A stretch of 64,000 nucleotides of DNA, taken from the NCBI RefSeq assembly GCF_000002235.5, contig NW_022145601.1, positions 22,547,389-22,611,388 of the forward strand, given 5' to 3'. Positions 37,840 to 49,050 of this stretch are shown piece by piece. Source of the stretch: Strongylocentrotus purpuratus. Taxonomy: Eukaryota > Echinodermata > Echinoidea > Camarodonta > Strongylocentrotidae. The notes under the pieces were generated by a model, which searched no databases, was not told the origin of the DNA, and saw only the letters and a program-made list of their open reading frames with translations. A program made the position numbers and the translations under genes. The first letter of the stretch is position 1, and each line of letters opens with the position of its first letter.

Positions 37840-38645
37840 TGTGAGTAAAGGTGTAATATCTAGAGAAAAAAGGGAGAGAATAAAGTTCAACAAATTTCAT
37901 CGCCATCGTCGAATGCGCATTTTAAGAGAAAACACGAGTCACGAAATAAAAAAGGGGATGAATTCCAGCAATGTCTAAGTTCATGTAATATATAGATGCG
38001 GAAAATCCTTCTGAGCATAGTTCAACAAATTTGGCTTCCGTCAAATGTGTATGTCAAACACCAGAAAACATGACACACAGACAGTTAACAGAGCACATGA
38101 TTTGAACTACTTCGAAGTAGGTATTTTGCGAAATTATTCTGCAGTATGAGCTTTTTAACGTTTGATATGAAAATCCTCTGAAAAATAGATAAACATAATA
38201 TTTATAGCAATTTGCTTTGATTCTTCCCAAAACAATTTAATAAAGTTTGATGAAATTTGATTATTTGACAATTTATCTTTTATTCTTTTCTAAAATGAAT
38301 GTCACAGATTACTTTTTAATATTATATGTTTTTTTTATGTTACCAATTTTTAACGCAGAATAAGAAAATAAATCAAATCAAATCAAATCAAAGACATTTT
38401 GCTTTTGTCTAATATGCATTTTAAAAGGAAAAATTAGACACAGAAAATTAACAGAGCACATAATTTGAGCTATTTCGAAGTTTGCGTTTAGCTAAATTTT
38501 TCTGCTGGATGAGTTATTTCAAGTGTAATATCTAGGTTCGGAAAGCCTCTCAAGAATCGTTCCACAAATTTGGCTTTTGTCGAATGTGCATCTTACGCAT
38601 TGTCACGAGACACAGAAATTTAACAGAGCATATAATTCGGAAATC
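37840..38645 (+). repeat. Diverged tandem array (about 130-175 bp unit, four units)
   Basis: Units start near 37851, 37983, 38158 and 38523 with GTAATATCTAG-like phrases. They share CAACAAATTTGGCTTC/TTGTCGAATGTGCAT and TTAACAGAGCACATAATTTG. The third unit is split by an insertion at about 38189-38391. Divergence between units is high, so the array is old. Two copies include ACTACTTCGAAGT-type palindromes. Confidence 0.75.
38189..38391 (+). mobile_element. Insertion splitting a tandem unit, with (AAATC)n end
   Basis: About 200 bp of AT-rich sequence interrupts the unit between AAATCCTCTGAAAAATAG and GACATTTTGCTTTTGTC. It ends in AATAAATC followed by repeated AAATC (38371-38392), like the tail of a retroposed element. 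Confidence 0.5.
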
Positions 38646-38789
38646 GAAAAGACTTTGCTCGTTTCCTATTTGTCTGTACTTGTATGTCCAATCTATCTCA
38701 GGGAATACAGATGTTTGCTAAATCTCCTGTATCAAACGTCGTCTTAACCTCTATCTTTTTTCTTTTGTATGCATCCGTGTTAACCCGTA

Positions 38790-38824
<35 letters not shown>

Positions 38825-39025
38825 TTTCCGTAGCTTTGTTTCGTGACTTATTGTGCTGTGAAAGTGCGTTATTTCCTCTCTTTCTTCTGCATATCTCTCT
38901 ATCTAGTTTCCTTTCTCATCGTCAACCCTTTTTTCAACACAAATAGCCCAATGGCCACACTTTCCGCCCCTCCATCCAACACCCTGCCCCTCTCTCTCTC
39001 TCTCTGTCTCTCTCTTTCTATCTCT
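38790..39025. repeat. Two (CT)n tracts
   Basis: CT at 38791-38820 and 38990-39016. Confidence 0.9.
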
Positions 39026-39581
39026 CGTTTTCCATTTTTTCTTTTTTGGCTTTGTAGAACAAGCCAAACTTGACAACATTTTACGCAGAAGTTATGTTGT
39101 TGCATCTTATTTTAAGTTTTAGTGTAGTTCTTTATCAAATCATAAGGCCTGATAATGATTTTTACACTCATACAGCATTTTTTAATCGACATTCACGTTT
39201 TCTCTATACTATTGGCTAAACAATTTTTTTGGGGTAAAAAATGCAAAATAATCAATAAAATCTAATGCAACCCTCATGTATGTAATCATAACAATTTATA
39301 TTTTGCAGTAACGTGTAAAATAGTGTGTCAGCATGCTGGCCACGTCTGTCTCTTCAATAAATTGTAAAGGTAAATTTTTATGAATTCGGGGCATAAAATA
39401 CAATACAAAAATTCAAACCAAATTCAATATACATGAAGATTACTTAGCCAAGTATGTTACATCTAAAAACTTGCATATGTTGTGAAAAGAAAATGAGAGA
39501 ATACTTGTGTGTAGCTGCAATCAAGGCCCCTCATCACTGTCTTCCTATGGAATGCTATTGACCGAAAGCAAACATTAGAAA

Positions 39582-39662
39582 ACGCTCCTGCCGGGAATCG
39601 AACCAGTGTATGTGGCTCAGAACGCTAATGCCTTCCCGGTAAGCCAAACAGAGCACTTACAG
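39582..39662 (-). mobile_element. tRNA-like SINE head, minus strand
   Basis: The minus strand carries TGGCTTACCGGGAAGGC (A-box region) and a B box GGTTCGATTCC at 39594-39604. Outer bases pair partly (GCTC with GAGC) but the stems have mismatches, so a pseudo-tRNA or SINE head is more likely than a functional tRNA. Confidence 0.55.
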
Positions 39663-40992
39663 TATCTGTAACGCACTGTACATGGGCTTTAATATAAGAG
39701 ACATATTCCATGAACTTGGGGAATTGATTAATCCTTAGCGAGAGAACGGGCAACGGTTAAGAAGTAATATCATTGCTAATAATTTTCTGTTATATAGATG
39801 TGAAGCACGTAATGCAATGGCGACATCTAATATCGACCAGAAAATTGATCTAAAGAGAGATCGATGTTTCATAATCTATGGACTTTCATTACATATCCTT
39901 TATTGTTATCAATCAGGGGCGGCACCGGTAAATTATGTCAGGGAGGGGGTTGAACCTATATGTTGGTGACTGATCGTATACCGTAAAATTGACTCGGTAA
40001 CATTGTTGAAGGTTGATGAAAAAAATGTGTAATCTTTATATGAAATGATACTTATTATATTCCTTCCATTGTACTAACCCTCTAACATGCAACAAATCCT
40101 GAACAAATTTTCAAACCACAAAGATATTTATGGTTTTCTTTGAAGGCATCATGGTGCGAAAACTTCTTATAGTAAATTCTCCCAACCATTTCTGAATTTT
40201 CCCAACCGTTTTCTCATGCAAATAAGACATAAAATCTGCTTTTACCAAATTTGTCAACACTTAAATGTCTGGAATGGTACATAAGCCAATCCATTGCTTT
40301 GTGACGATTTTCATTCACCTATAAATGTTATTTAATTGTAATGATATGATTGGGAGAATACAGAAATCGATCAGATCAATTTTTCCCAATTAATATAATT
40401 AAAAACCGTCTGTTTTAACTCAAACTTCCAGATAATCTTTAAATGTACATCAAGCAATGAAGTCACTACCTTAACGCCATTTTCTCTCATCTGAAGAATG
40501 TTACCAAGTACCTTTAACCTCTGTCAGATATGATGCGACGACACCACGGCTTTTTAAAATATTTTGTATGATGAAGTAATGTGTAATACGATTCGCATCG
40601 CCATAGCTCAGTGAATGCGCGCATGACTTTTCTTGCGCGTAGCAGCCATTCATTTGCACGTTCAAAAGAAACTCGAGCGGCTTTTTTGCTGTGGTTTACC
40701 GCGTGACCGCGTCATTTCTGAACGACCCTTTACGTTACATTCAGCTACCAAATTTGAAAGTGTCGAATTGTATTTTATCGTTCGTCTTTGAGGGAGCCAT
40801 CCATATTTTGTTCAAATGTACTACTAATATCAATAAATTAGTGACAAGTGAATAAAGAAAACAGAACAATGTATAATGCAAATATGATAGCAGTAACAAA
40901 TAAACAAACATAGGCCTACTTATCTTTTAATTTTTGATCAACTAGAATGCTGTTTCATTTATTTGGTTTCATTTATGTTTTGATATCCGTAA

Positions 40993-40998
<6 letters not shown>

Positions 40999-41027
<29 letters not shown>
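40999..41027. repeat. (TA)n microsatellite
   Basis: About 28 bp of TA. Confidence 0.95.
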
Positions 41028-41030
<3 letters not shown>

Positions 41031-43099
41031 CAATGTACTAATAGGTTATAGTAATATGTGACAATACAATATTTGACAATACAAGCCTGTTAGTTGTCGG
41101 CTAGCAATGCGGGGAAGAAATTCCCCTGCCTCCACTCCTTCTGTAACACCGCCCTGTTGTCAATGATTGTGCGGACAAAAGGAAATTGTCTTCCCAAGTC
41201 TTTCCTTTGTTAGCAGTGAGCTTGTGAAAACGCTCCGCAGAAGAGGTCACGAAAATCAAAGTAATATACGATGATTGCCGATGATATATTGCCATGCCAG
41301 TCATATATTTGCCGAGTGAACTTTTTGAGATGGTTATTAAGGGCAAGGTCATCTAGTCAATAACCTTTCAGACTCGTATTGAGATTACAATACATTCATC
41401 TGATTAATATGATCAACATTCGATTTGCTTTGATGCTTATATTGACATATAGTTATATATCGATACCAATATTTGCCTCATGAGAGGATTTATCTCACAT
41501 TTTAATCTTACAAATCAATAGAACATTAATGATACACAAATAACACAGAATGTAACTAAAATTGTACATTTAAGTTACACATATCAAGTATAATATGCCA
41601 TTTTAAAACATTATTTTGAAATGAACTTGAATAATTCCTTTGGTAAGTCATATTTTCGTTTTGTTGAATTCTTTAATTTTGCTCTATTGTATTTTTTATT
41701 CTTTTTCTGATTTTTCTTTTAAACCTACGTTTCAGTACAGTGTCTTCTTTAACGTTTCCAGTTGTCCAGTTTTGTTTCGATGCAAAAATTACCTGTTGTA
41801 TATTCCAGAATGCTGTACTTCATTGGTTACATCTAAGTTAACAGTTACCCAACCTCTTCATCTCATATCTGTTATTTGGTATTAAAGTTTGTCAGCAATC
41901 TGATGTAAAGTATTGTCCTTGACGTTTACAAACACACGAAATCTCATCAAATCAAGAATTAATATAAACATGTATATGGAAACATGGCCGTATATGCTTG
42001 TATGTGTATCAGACGTATAGCCGCTTTTTCAAATTTCTTGTCAGTATTATTATCGTGATTTTTCTGAATGCATCCATTCATGCGAGCTATCTGTCTCGAA
42101 TAATAATCATCAAATTTTCTTAAATTTTCTTAAAGAAAACAAATGTCATTCTGATTGATGTTATTTTATTGATTTTCATGATCTTGGTCATGAATTTAGC
42201 TTATAACTTCTATACGACACCATGAAACAAAATCACAAGAGTTTCTCTAAAATTACAGCGTACGGTAACCACAAAATCTCCAACACTATTTTTTCTGAGG
42301 CTTTATCTTTACGATATGTTTGAATACTGTTGTTTATCTAAGTGTGATATTTGTTTTACTGACGCATAACTGAAACCTAAACCACTTTCTTACTAGTCGA
42401 TATGTACTTGTGTATACGTATTGACGCCAGGGGAGTGACAGATCTTAGGGATTGGGCAAAAAACCTTTAAAACTTAATGCGTCAATTTGGGATACCTTAA
42501 TTGATTTAAAGGCATCTGAGGAAAAAAACATGCCACACACATTGTACAAAATAAATCACTTTTAAATATTGTATTGGGGGGGGGGGCTTGTTGTAATTTT
42601 GTTAGGGGGTTTTCCCCTAGTGAATCCTGCGTCCGCCCTTGAATGGATGGTTGTGTACATCCTTTGTCAACATCTGCTGTCAACGAGCTTTTAAGGGTCT
42701 CTGAAGGATTGCATGTCCTCTCGACAGCCCGTCGAACTGTTCAAGGTTTTCTCTCCTCGGATGTTAAATTGAAACTGAAATCTCTATTTTACGGATAAAC
42801 AAAGTCATAGCAAATTGTTAGTGATCGAAGTTTACTTTATTTGAAATGTTGTAAGGAAGAAGGTTTATTCTTGAAGATACACAGACTAACGGTTGTTTAA
42901 CAGCCTCCCGCGCATAGCCAAATAATGTTTATTATACCTCCTAATAGTAATCATAATATTCTCGGTTTTTATAGCACTTAATGCATCTACACTGTATCTT
43001 CACGTAATTTATCATTTCCCAGGTCATCGGATTCAGGCTTGCCAAACACAATGTTCGCACATTCTCCACTCCCTGTGAAGCACTCCTGACCAGCTGAGC

Positions 43100-43283
43100 G
43101 CCATCTTATAGACACTCACAGAGCTGAACAAACTACAATGATTCTGGCATCCTACTGGCTACTCAGTTAACACCTGGGCGTAGAGAAGCAAAGTAGATAA
43201 AGTGCCTTGCTTAAAAACATAAATGCTGCTGGGAATTTAAACCGATCATCTCAAGCAAAGTGCGAACTACTCCACTTGGAAAA
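43100..43283 (-). mobile_element. tRNA-headed SINE, minus strand
   Basis: On the minus strand a head with a B-box-like GGTTTAAATTCC is followed by AAGCAAGGCACTTTATC, CGCCCAGGTGTTAAC and AGCCAGTAGGATGCC, the same core as the copies at 27135 and 28341. It is diverged and inactive. Confidence 0.65.
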
Positions 43284-44639
43284 CTCTTTGTTTATAACTT
43301 TATGATCACGATGTAGAAAGCTACATTCTGCATTCGGCGGTTTCTTTCTCATTATTTTATAAACGAAGAAGTAAGGTGCTATAATGTAGTATAAGCCTGA
43401 AGATTACAAAAAGCCCAGAAAAGAATACGTATGGCAGAAGGGTACCTGCCCACGTTGATTTTCTATTTTTATTCTGTGAATTTGTATTCGTTCACTTCAA
43501 GACAATCTATCAAAAACACAATTGCACATGAATAATGAATGTACATATTTGACCTGAAAACCTACGTTTTTATGGATATTGTGTAGCCATGGAAACATAC
43601 TTCAGTTTAGTTGTAGATTAATCCGGTTAATATATAAACTATAAAATGGACACGAGATCTGAGATGTCCCCCTGCGCTCAAGTGGAATTATAATGATAAA
43701 GGATTGGTTAGCCGTATAGGAAAAAGGTGAAAGAAGAAATATTTATGAGCGCAGCATAGTGAGCTCTTGTAAGTGATTAAAAGGTTACAGGCAAATCTCT
43801 CTGCAATTGATATTTGAGAGGATTTTTTCCTTCTTCTGGAAAACTAAAATGGAGAACTAAAGTGAACTGAATGTCTTACTATCTGAATTTATCATTTAGA
43901 ACCTTGTGGTTTATCATTTCATATATTAGTAGTTCTTGTACAGCGCGAACGACTTCTTTAGCAATGTGCCTATTAAAATCATTTCCAAAATGCTTTGAAT
44001 TATTACCCTTGCTCTGGCCTTCCCACCGGTATCCCAATACTTTCAATGGTTCTAGTATAGAAAATGAAGATTAATGACGTTCAGCTATAGAAACATAACC
44101 AGTGATTCACAGTCCGCTACCTAACCGATATATCACTCCTTCATAATCATCAGATAAAGGCTGTTGGTTCGCATACGAAATTCTTAAACCGTATCATTTC
44201 TGTAATCATCATACCGTCTTTCAAACTCTAAAATGCACATCCTCTGAGTCCATATTTATTTTCATAATTCAGTCTCTCATATTGTAAAGAAATATGTATA
44301 GGAACATTTATTGTATAAAGAATTATAAAACTATTACCTTTACAAACATATTCCCTGACACATACGTAGTTTTAAAATGCTTCACTTAGTCACCACATCG
44401 TTTTCACGATTTTGTTTTCTTCTTCAAAATTGGATGTGCCAATTCGAGGGGTAGTTCGTAAACATGTTGTTTACAATCATTTGCAATTTCAAGGACACAT
44501 GCAAACATATCCCTTAAGCTTATCGTGTAATTGACTCTATCGCTTCGGGTGCTGTATAGCGCCTCTAATGAGCTGATTAATAATAGATGTGCTCCGCTTC
44601 ATTTCGTCGGTGATAACTTCCGGCCCTTCGTCATATATA

Positions 44640-45530
44640 GGGGAAGCACCGGGGCGGGAAGGGGAAGTACCCATCAAACGTAGATTGACGAGCTTTCCAC
44701 CATACCTTACTTACTCGTTGATGATGATCATCATCATCATAGGAGTGGAAAGGGGTAAAGATTCCCATATAAGTGGTAGAGGGGTAACGATAAAGAGGGA
44801 GGAAAAGGCTAGGGGAAGCACCGAGGTGGGAAAGGGGAATACCGATCAAACGTAGATTGACGAGCTTTCCACCATACCTTACTTACTCGTTGATGATGAT
44901 CATCATCATCATAGGAGTGAAAAGGGGTAAAGATTCCCATATAAGTGGTAGAGGGGTAACAATAAAGAGGGAGGAAAAGGCTAAGGGAAGCACCGAGTTG
45001 GGAAAGGGGAAAACTGATCAGAAGTAGATTGACGAGCTTTCCGCCACGCCCTCTTTAACATCAATCGCTGATGATGATCATCATAGCAGCGGAAAGGGGT
45101 AATGATTACTATGACATTGGTAGAGGGGTAATAATACAGGGGGAGAAATAACCTAGGGGAAGCACCGGGGTAGAAAAGGAGACACCTATCAAACGTAAAT
45201 AGCCAAGCGTTCCACCCCACACCCTCTTAAACCTCAATCGTTGATGATGATCATCATAGAAATGGGAAGGGGTAATGATTCCGATGACACTGGTAGAGGG
45301 GTAATGGTAAAGAGGGAGGAATAAGCTAGGGGAAGCACCGAGGTGAGAAAGGAGAAGACCTATCAGACGTAGATAGCCAGGCGTTCCACAACACCTTCTT
45401 AAACATCACTCGTTGACGGTGATGATGATGATCATCATCATCATAGGAGTGGGAAGGGGGTAATGATCCCCATATAAGTGGTAGAGGGGTAATGATACAA
45501 GGGGAGGAGTAACCTAGGTGAAGCAGTCGT
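44640..45530 (+). repeat. 172-bp satellite, five units plus a partial
   Basis: GGGGAAGCACCG starts units at 44640, 44812, 44984, 45156 and 45329, giving a period of 172-173 bp; a degenerate start lies near 45517. Each unit carries a GATGATGATCATCATCAT-type palindrome, AGGAGTGGAAAGGGGTAA, GTGGTAGAGGGGTAA and GATTGACGAGCTTTCC. The period is not a multiple of three, so the three open frames of 70-115 residues seen on the minus strand are by-products of the repeat. Confidence 0.92.
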
Positions 45531-45620
45531 CTGGTCAGTCGTTGGGAGGTACTGGGCTTGAAACCCATTCGATGCCCTAATACTCTTCGCCAAAGCCACA
45601 CATCCCTTTGGTGCTTGATA
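45526..45620 (+). repeat. tRNA-like remnant at the end of the satellite
   Basis: AGTCGTCTGGTCAGTCGTTG and TGGGCTTGAAACCC resemble A- and B-box regions of a tRNA-derived SINE, adjoining the last satellite unit. Weak match. Confidence 0.25.
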
Positions 45621-45689
45621 GAATTTACCTGCTTATTATCAATTCTTCTTCTTTCGTGTCTATCATCTGTGCTCAAATGTTCTGACAGG

Positions 45690-47270
45690 CTTTTTGCACA
45701 CTGAAGAGTCTTCTAATTTGCTGCAACAAGGTCTTCCAGGCAGCATTGGTCATCTAGAAGTACAAAGTCATGAACATATCAACCGTTATGACGTTTAAAC
45801 TACGGGAATACCAAATAGCTCTTTCAAAAGCCTTATGACACTGCTCCTGCTTCAAGAGATACAATTAGACCTCCTTTATAGGCAATGACCATATTAGCAT
45901 ATCGAGTCATTTGCAGTAGGCTAGTTGGTCGGATGTATAAAGTTGGTGATGCATGATGTTGTCAGGACCAATAGCCCTGAGAGGCTCGTTTGACCAGGAA
46001 CTCAATCGTATGAAATTAGTATCATCACAGCTACAGGGGAATGCAACACATTATGCATACCAACGGACAACCGCTATTATAGTTTCCAAATGAATCTACA
46101 GTATTTTGACAATGTTTGTTCTGGAACGAGTGCATGTCTTTTGCGTGAACTTGGAAGCTACGCTGAGAACATCTTTTTGATGAAAAAAGGTGTATATTGT
46201 CTAAATTGTTGTGCCTTACACAAATTTCCTTGAATAAACATATTTGATTTGATTTGATTTGATTTATTTTCTTCTGCATTCAATATAAATATTTAATTAA
46301 TCAATTGTATTGCCAATAGAAATAATGCTCGAATTACATATATAATTTTTATGTTCGCACCTTTGTGGAAGTGACGCACACGGTCAATGCAATTGCCTCA
46401 GGTCGAATTTTCGAAAGTCTTAATTTGCAATCTTGTTTGAAGTAAATTGACAATACTTGTATTATATTCAGAGTTCACATTGTGTGTATGCTTCGTCACA
46501 GTGTTTGGTTTTATGAATTTTGGTTAGTGGCTCCTTTTTCACATGAAGATGTATATTATGAACCTCAGGAAATTTGGGATTCCCGCAATCAGAATAAGAT
46601 ATAATGACAATCATCATCAAACCTTAATACCTCCGAAACCTTTAAATTGCTCAGCCAAGAGTTTCTTCCCTTGTGTGTTAATAAGGACTCTAAATTGCTT
46701 CGAGGAGAAAGGGGGCTAGCTTATTGCCCAGCTTATGATAGAAATAGTTGAGTTTAAAAAAAAATTCAATCTGAGATTGAGAGAGGATAGGCGTCCTGGT
46801 TACATGATTTTTTTTTAGCTGAGAAACTTCTAAAATTTGGACTTTTGCTGAGAACAGAAGAAATTTAAGAAGCTAGGAGTAAAAAAAAAACGCCATGATT
46901 CGCTTGCTATACCTCAACACCGTGGAAAAAAAGGTTTTGTGCTAGGGATTAATGAGGAGTGAAACTTCTAATAGGTGGTGTCATCGAGGAGTCACGATCT
47001 CTGAAATCGTTGTTAGTTAGTAGATCTTGAGAAATAAACATTAATACTGAATAAAACTAATTGTCATTATATCTACTTCTCACCTCAATTGAACATGTTT
47101 CGAATTATGTTAAGCTAGAACTGTCGCAGCATTTATCAGGTATAAGTAAATCGTTATAATGACCATCTATCTCTTAGACATTCACTGTTATCAATTTAAT
47201 ATAACGTGCATTTAAAACATTAGCAGGATTACGGGCATTTTTAATATCGAACATTATTTAAGGATTGCAG
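45690..47270. other. No gene seen
   Basis: AT-rich sequence with no supported exon. It contains the (GATTT)n tail listed separately. Confidence 0.5.
46222..46266 (+). repeat. AATAAA followed by (GATTT)n tail
   Basis: TTGAATAAACATATTTGATT is followed by repeated GATTT to 46266, resembling a retroelement 3' end. The body upstream is not recognisable. Confidence 0.4.
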
Positions 47271-47272
47271 CA

Positions 47273-47405
47273 GGCACGACGGCTCTTTCGGGTCTGTAAT
47301 CTGGCTCCATCTAGATCCCTCGCGCTCACGAATCAATCAGTGAAAACCTCGGCAGGTTGGGAAATAAAGATTCCTGTCAGGTCGACTACCTGGGTTAGTA
47401 TTACT
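47273..47405 (+). other. Alternative candidate 5' UTR exon
   Basis: A locally CG-containing segment follows TTGCAGCAG and ends at ACT|GTAAGT (GT at 47406-47407), a near-consensus donor. It lies about 710 bp upstream of the acceptor preceding the signal-peptide exon, and the interval is strongly pyrimidine-rich. It could be an internal or first non-coding exon. It has no long reading frame. Support is from splice-site appearance only. Confidence 0.2.
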
Positions 47406-47529
47406 GTAAGTCTAGAACACCTTGGTACCTAACACCGGCAATACCTTGTCTTTCGTGTCAAGTTCAATTTCGACGACTTAACCTTTTCTTTCGCTTAATA
47501 CTCAAAGTCGTCTTTCGCCGCTTCTTGGG

Positions 47530-48113
47530 GCCCCTTTTTGCCTCTTCTTCTGATTTTCTTTCTTTTGATCGTTCCTTATTTCGTTTTTTCTGTTTTTATT
47601 CTTTCCTATCTTCTTCATAATCTTCTTCTTTATTTTCTTTTCTCTGTTTCTTCTCTTTCTTCTCATCGTAATTTCGTTCTTTTTGTCGTCTTCTTATTCA
47701 CCTTTCCTTTTCTTTTCATTCCCATTTTAGTTCTGTTTTTAACCGATTTCTTTTTTTTTTCTTCATAATTATCTTGACGTCTTAGTTCTCTTCTTCATTA
47801 TCATATGTATTGTTGGAATGTTGGCCGTCTTCTCTTCTCTTTTCTCATCGTCGTTTGCGTTCGTACTCTTTCATTTCTTCTTCTTTCTCCACTTGTTTAA
47901 TTCTTGATCTCGTACAAGTATACTATTCTTGTTTTTCCTCCTCTTTTCTCCTTCCTCTCCTATATTTTCTTATCTTTCATTTTCTGCGAAATCAGCAATC
48001 GATAGGCCTAAAATTTAATCAAATTTCATTCAACTGTTCATCAGAAAATAAGATAAACTCCAATCATTTTCACAATGTCATTATACTTAATACTTCTCTT
48101 TTCTTTCTGTACT
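47530..48113 (+). repeat. Long irregular polypyrimidine stretch before the splice acceptor
   Basis: Nearly 600 bp of T/C-dominated, non-periodic sequence, with short purine interruptions and more mixed sequence toward its 3' end. It leads to the TTTCTTTCTGTACTGCAG acceptor (AG at 48116-48117) of the exon carrying the start codon. It is not a simple microsatellite. It may act as an extended polypyrimidine tract or may be ordinary low-complexity intron. The open frames in it are low-complexity artefacts rich in F, L and S. Confidence 0.6.
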
Positions 48114-48136
48114 GCAGCTTCTGAGGGTTTCCATCC

Positions 48137-48187
48137 ATGCTTTTAAGCCTCTTTTCGCCTTGCTCGCCACGGCTGGGACCCCGGTAA
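48137..48187 (+). promoter_or_regulatory. Upstream ORF in the 5' leader (16 codons)
   Basis: If the exon begins at 48118, the first ATG of the leader is at 48137 and opens a 16-codon frame closing with TAA at 48185-48187, 7 bases before the main ATG at 48195. The two frames differ, so this is a short separate uORF that could reduce translation of the main frame. Whether it is translated is inference; its context (CCATCCATGC) has C at +4, which is not a strong start context. Confidence 0.35.
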
Positions 48188-48194
48188 CAGCACG

Positions 48195-48264
48195 ATGGAC
48201 ACCGCCGTGTTTCTCCTTCTTTACATCACTACATTAGTGGCTACCACATGGTTCTCATTCATAG
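48195..48264 (+). CDS. Coding exon 1: signal peptide of a predicted type I membrane protein
   Basis: The exon probably starts at 48118, after a strong acceptor (polypyrimidine tract then GCAG), and carries 77 bases of leader. Translation starts at ATG 48195 and gives 23 residues plus one base. A hydrophobic core (VFLLLYITTLVATTW) follows the short N-terminal MDTA, which is typical of a secretory signal peptide. The exon ends at ATAG|GTAAGA, close to the consensus donor, in phase 1. Joined to the exon at 59171 the frame continues without a break and supplies an Ala-rich cleavage region; cleavage near residue 26 (AAA|T) fits the -3/-1 small-residue rule. The following intron is about 10.9 kb. 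I chose this ATG because the upstream one opens a closed uORF. Confidence 0.72.
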
Positions 48265-48350
48265 GTAAGAATGGCCGATCGATGTCTTCTCCTCAATGTC
48301 CACTACGCACGTTGCGTCGTTTCGATTGCGCTAATACTTGCGCTAATCAA

Positions 48351-48390
48351 GTCATAAAGTGTCATGAAGCGTCATGAAGCGTCATGAAGG
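48351..48390 (+). repeat. 10-bp tandem repeat (GTCATGAAGC-type), four units
   Basis: Four consecutive 10-bp units begin GTCATAAAGT and continue GTCATGAAGC, GTCATGAAGC, GTCATGAAGG. It lies about 90 bp inside the first long intron of the membrane-protein gene. The length is a multiple of ten, close to one DNA helical turn per unit. Confidence 0.85.
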
Positions 48391-48504
48391 CGATTCCATT
48401 TGAGCATACGCAAGTAATTCAACGCAATGTTTGTACTTTTCGTTTTGCATTGTATTTGTGAGATGTATTATTCCTCACATGAAGTGTCAAACATACAGAG
48501 ACAG

Positions 48505-49050
48505 TCACTGACGCAGTCACGCGTCAGCAAAATGACGCCCGTGTGCAATATACGTAACCCTGACGTAGATTGCGTCTGCGATTGCTAGGAGTTTGACGGC
48601 CCATGTCAGAGTGATATCATACAAAATGACAACCAACATTTGCGTTGCACTACTGACGCATGCATTAATTGCCTCCACACGCCTTATTAGCTCAGGTAAC
48701 AACGCTGTCGAATAACGCATCGGGTGCAGCTGGCATGAGAACAAAAAGGGCGTTAACAAATACTGAGTATTTTGGGTATATTAGGGACATTGAACCGCGG
48801 AGTATTTTTAGTCAGACCAAAACAAAGATCGTCTTAAAATATATGTACATTTATATCACTAAATCAACAAAAGTACCGCAAAATGTGGGTCATGAAATGC
48901 ATTTTAGTGTGATATAACTCAGATTTTGCCAAAATGCTTTATTTAGGATAGAATAAAGCCGTCAGATCCGTTCTGAAACACACAGTCATCACGTGACGCC
49001 ATTTGTCATTCAGGAGGAGTAGGTCGGATGCGTTTGATGTTCTGACGTAG
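48505..49050. promoter_or_regulatory. Cluster of TGACG (CRE/AP-1/ATF-like) motifs in intron 1
   Basis: TGACG occurs on one strand or the other at about 48509, 48521 (as CGTCA), 48533, 48561, 48654, 48991 and 49042, several extended to TGACGCA or TGACGTA. By chance about one would be expected in 550 bp. The cluster starts about 240 bp after the signal-peptide exon, a common location for an intronic enhancer. Binding by bZIP factors is inferred from motif shape only. Confidence 0.35.

Larger units (their letters stand above)
39030..43090. other. No gene seen
   Basis: AT-rich. Besides the SINE head at 39582, there is a CG-richer patch at 40590-40740 with TAGCTCAGTGAATG, reminiscent of a tRNA D-arm but lacking a B box, and a poly-G run near 42574-42588. 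Confidence 0.5.

Noticed and set aside
40590..40740. Possible tRNA or SINE (TAGCTCAGTGAATG)
   Set aside because: D-arm-like phrase only; no credible B box at the right distance.
44631..45676. Three similar minus-strand frames with SYDDDDHH and RCFP motifs
   Set aside because: The similarity comes from the 172-bp satellite; the period is not a multiple of three and the frames are not conserved as a single reading frame.
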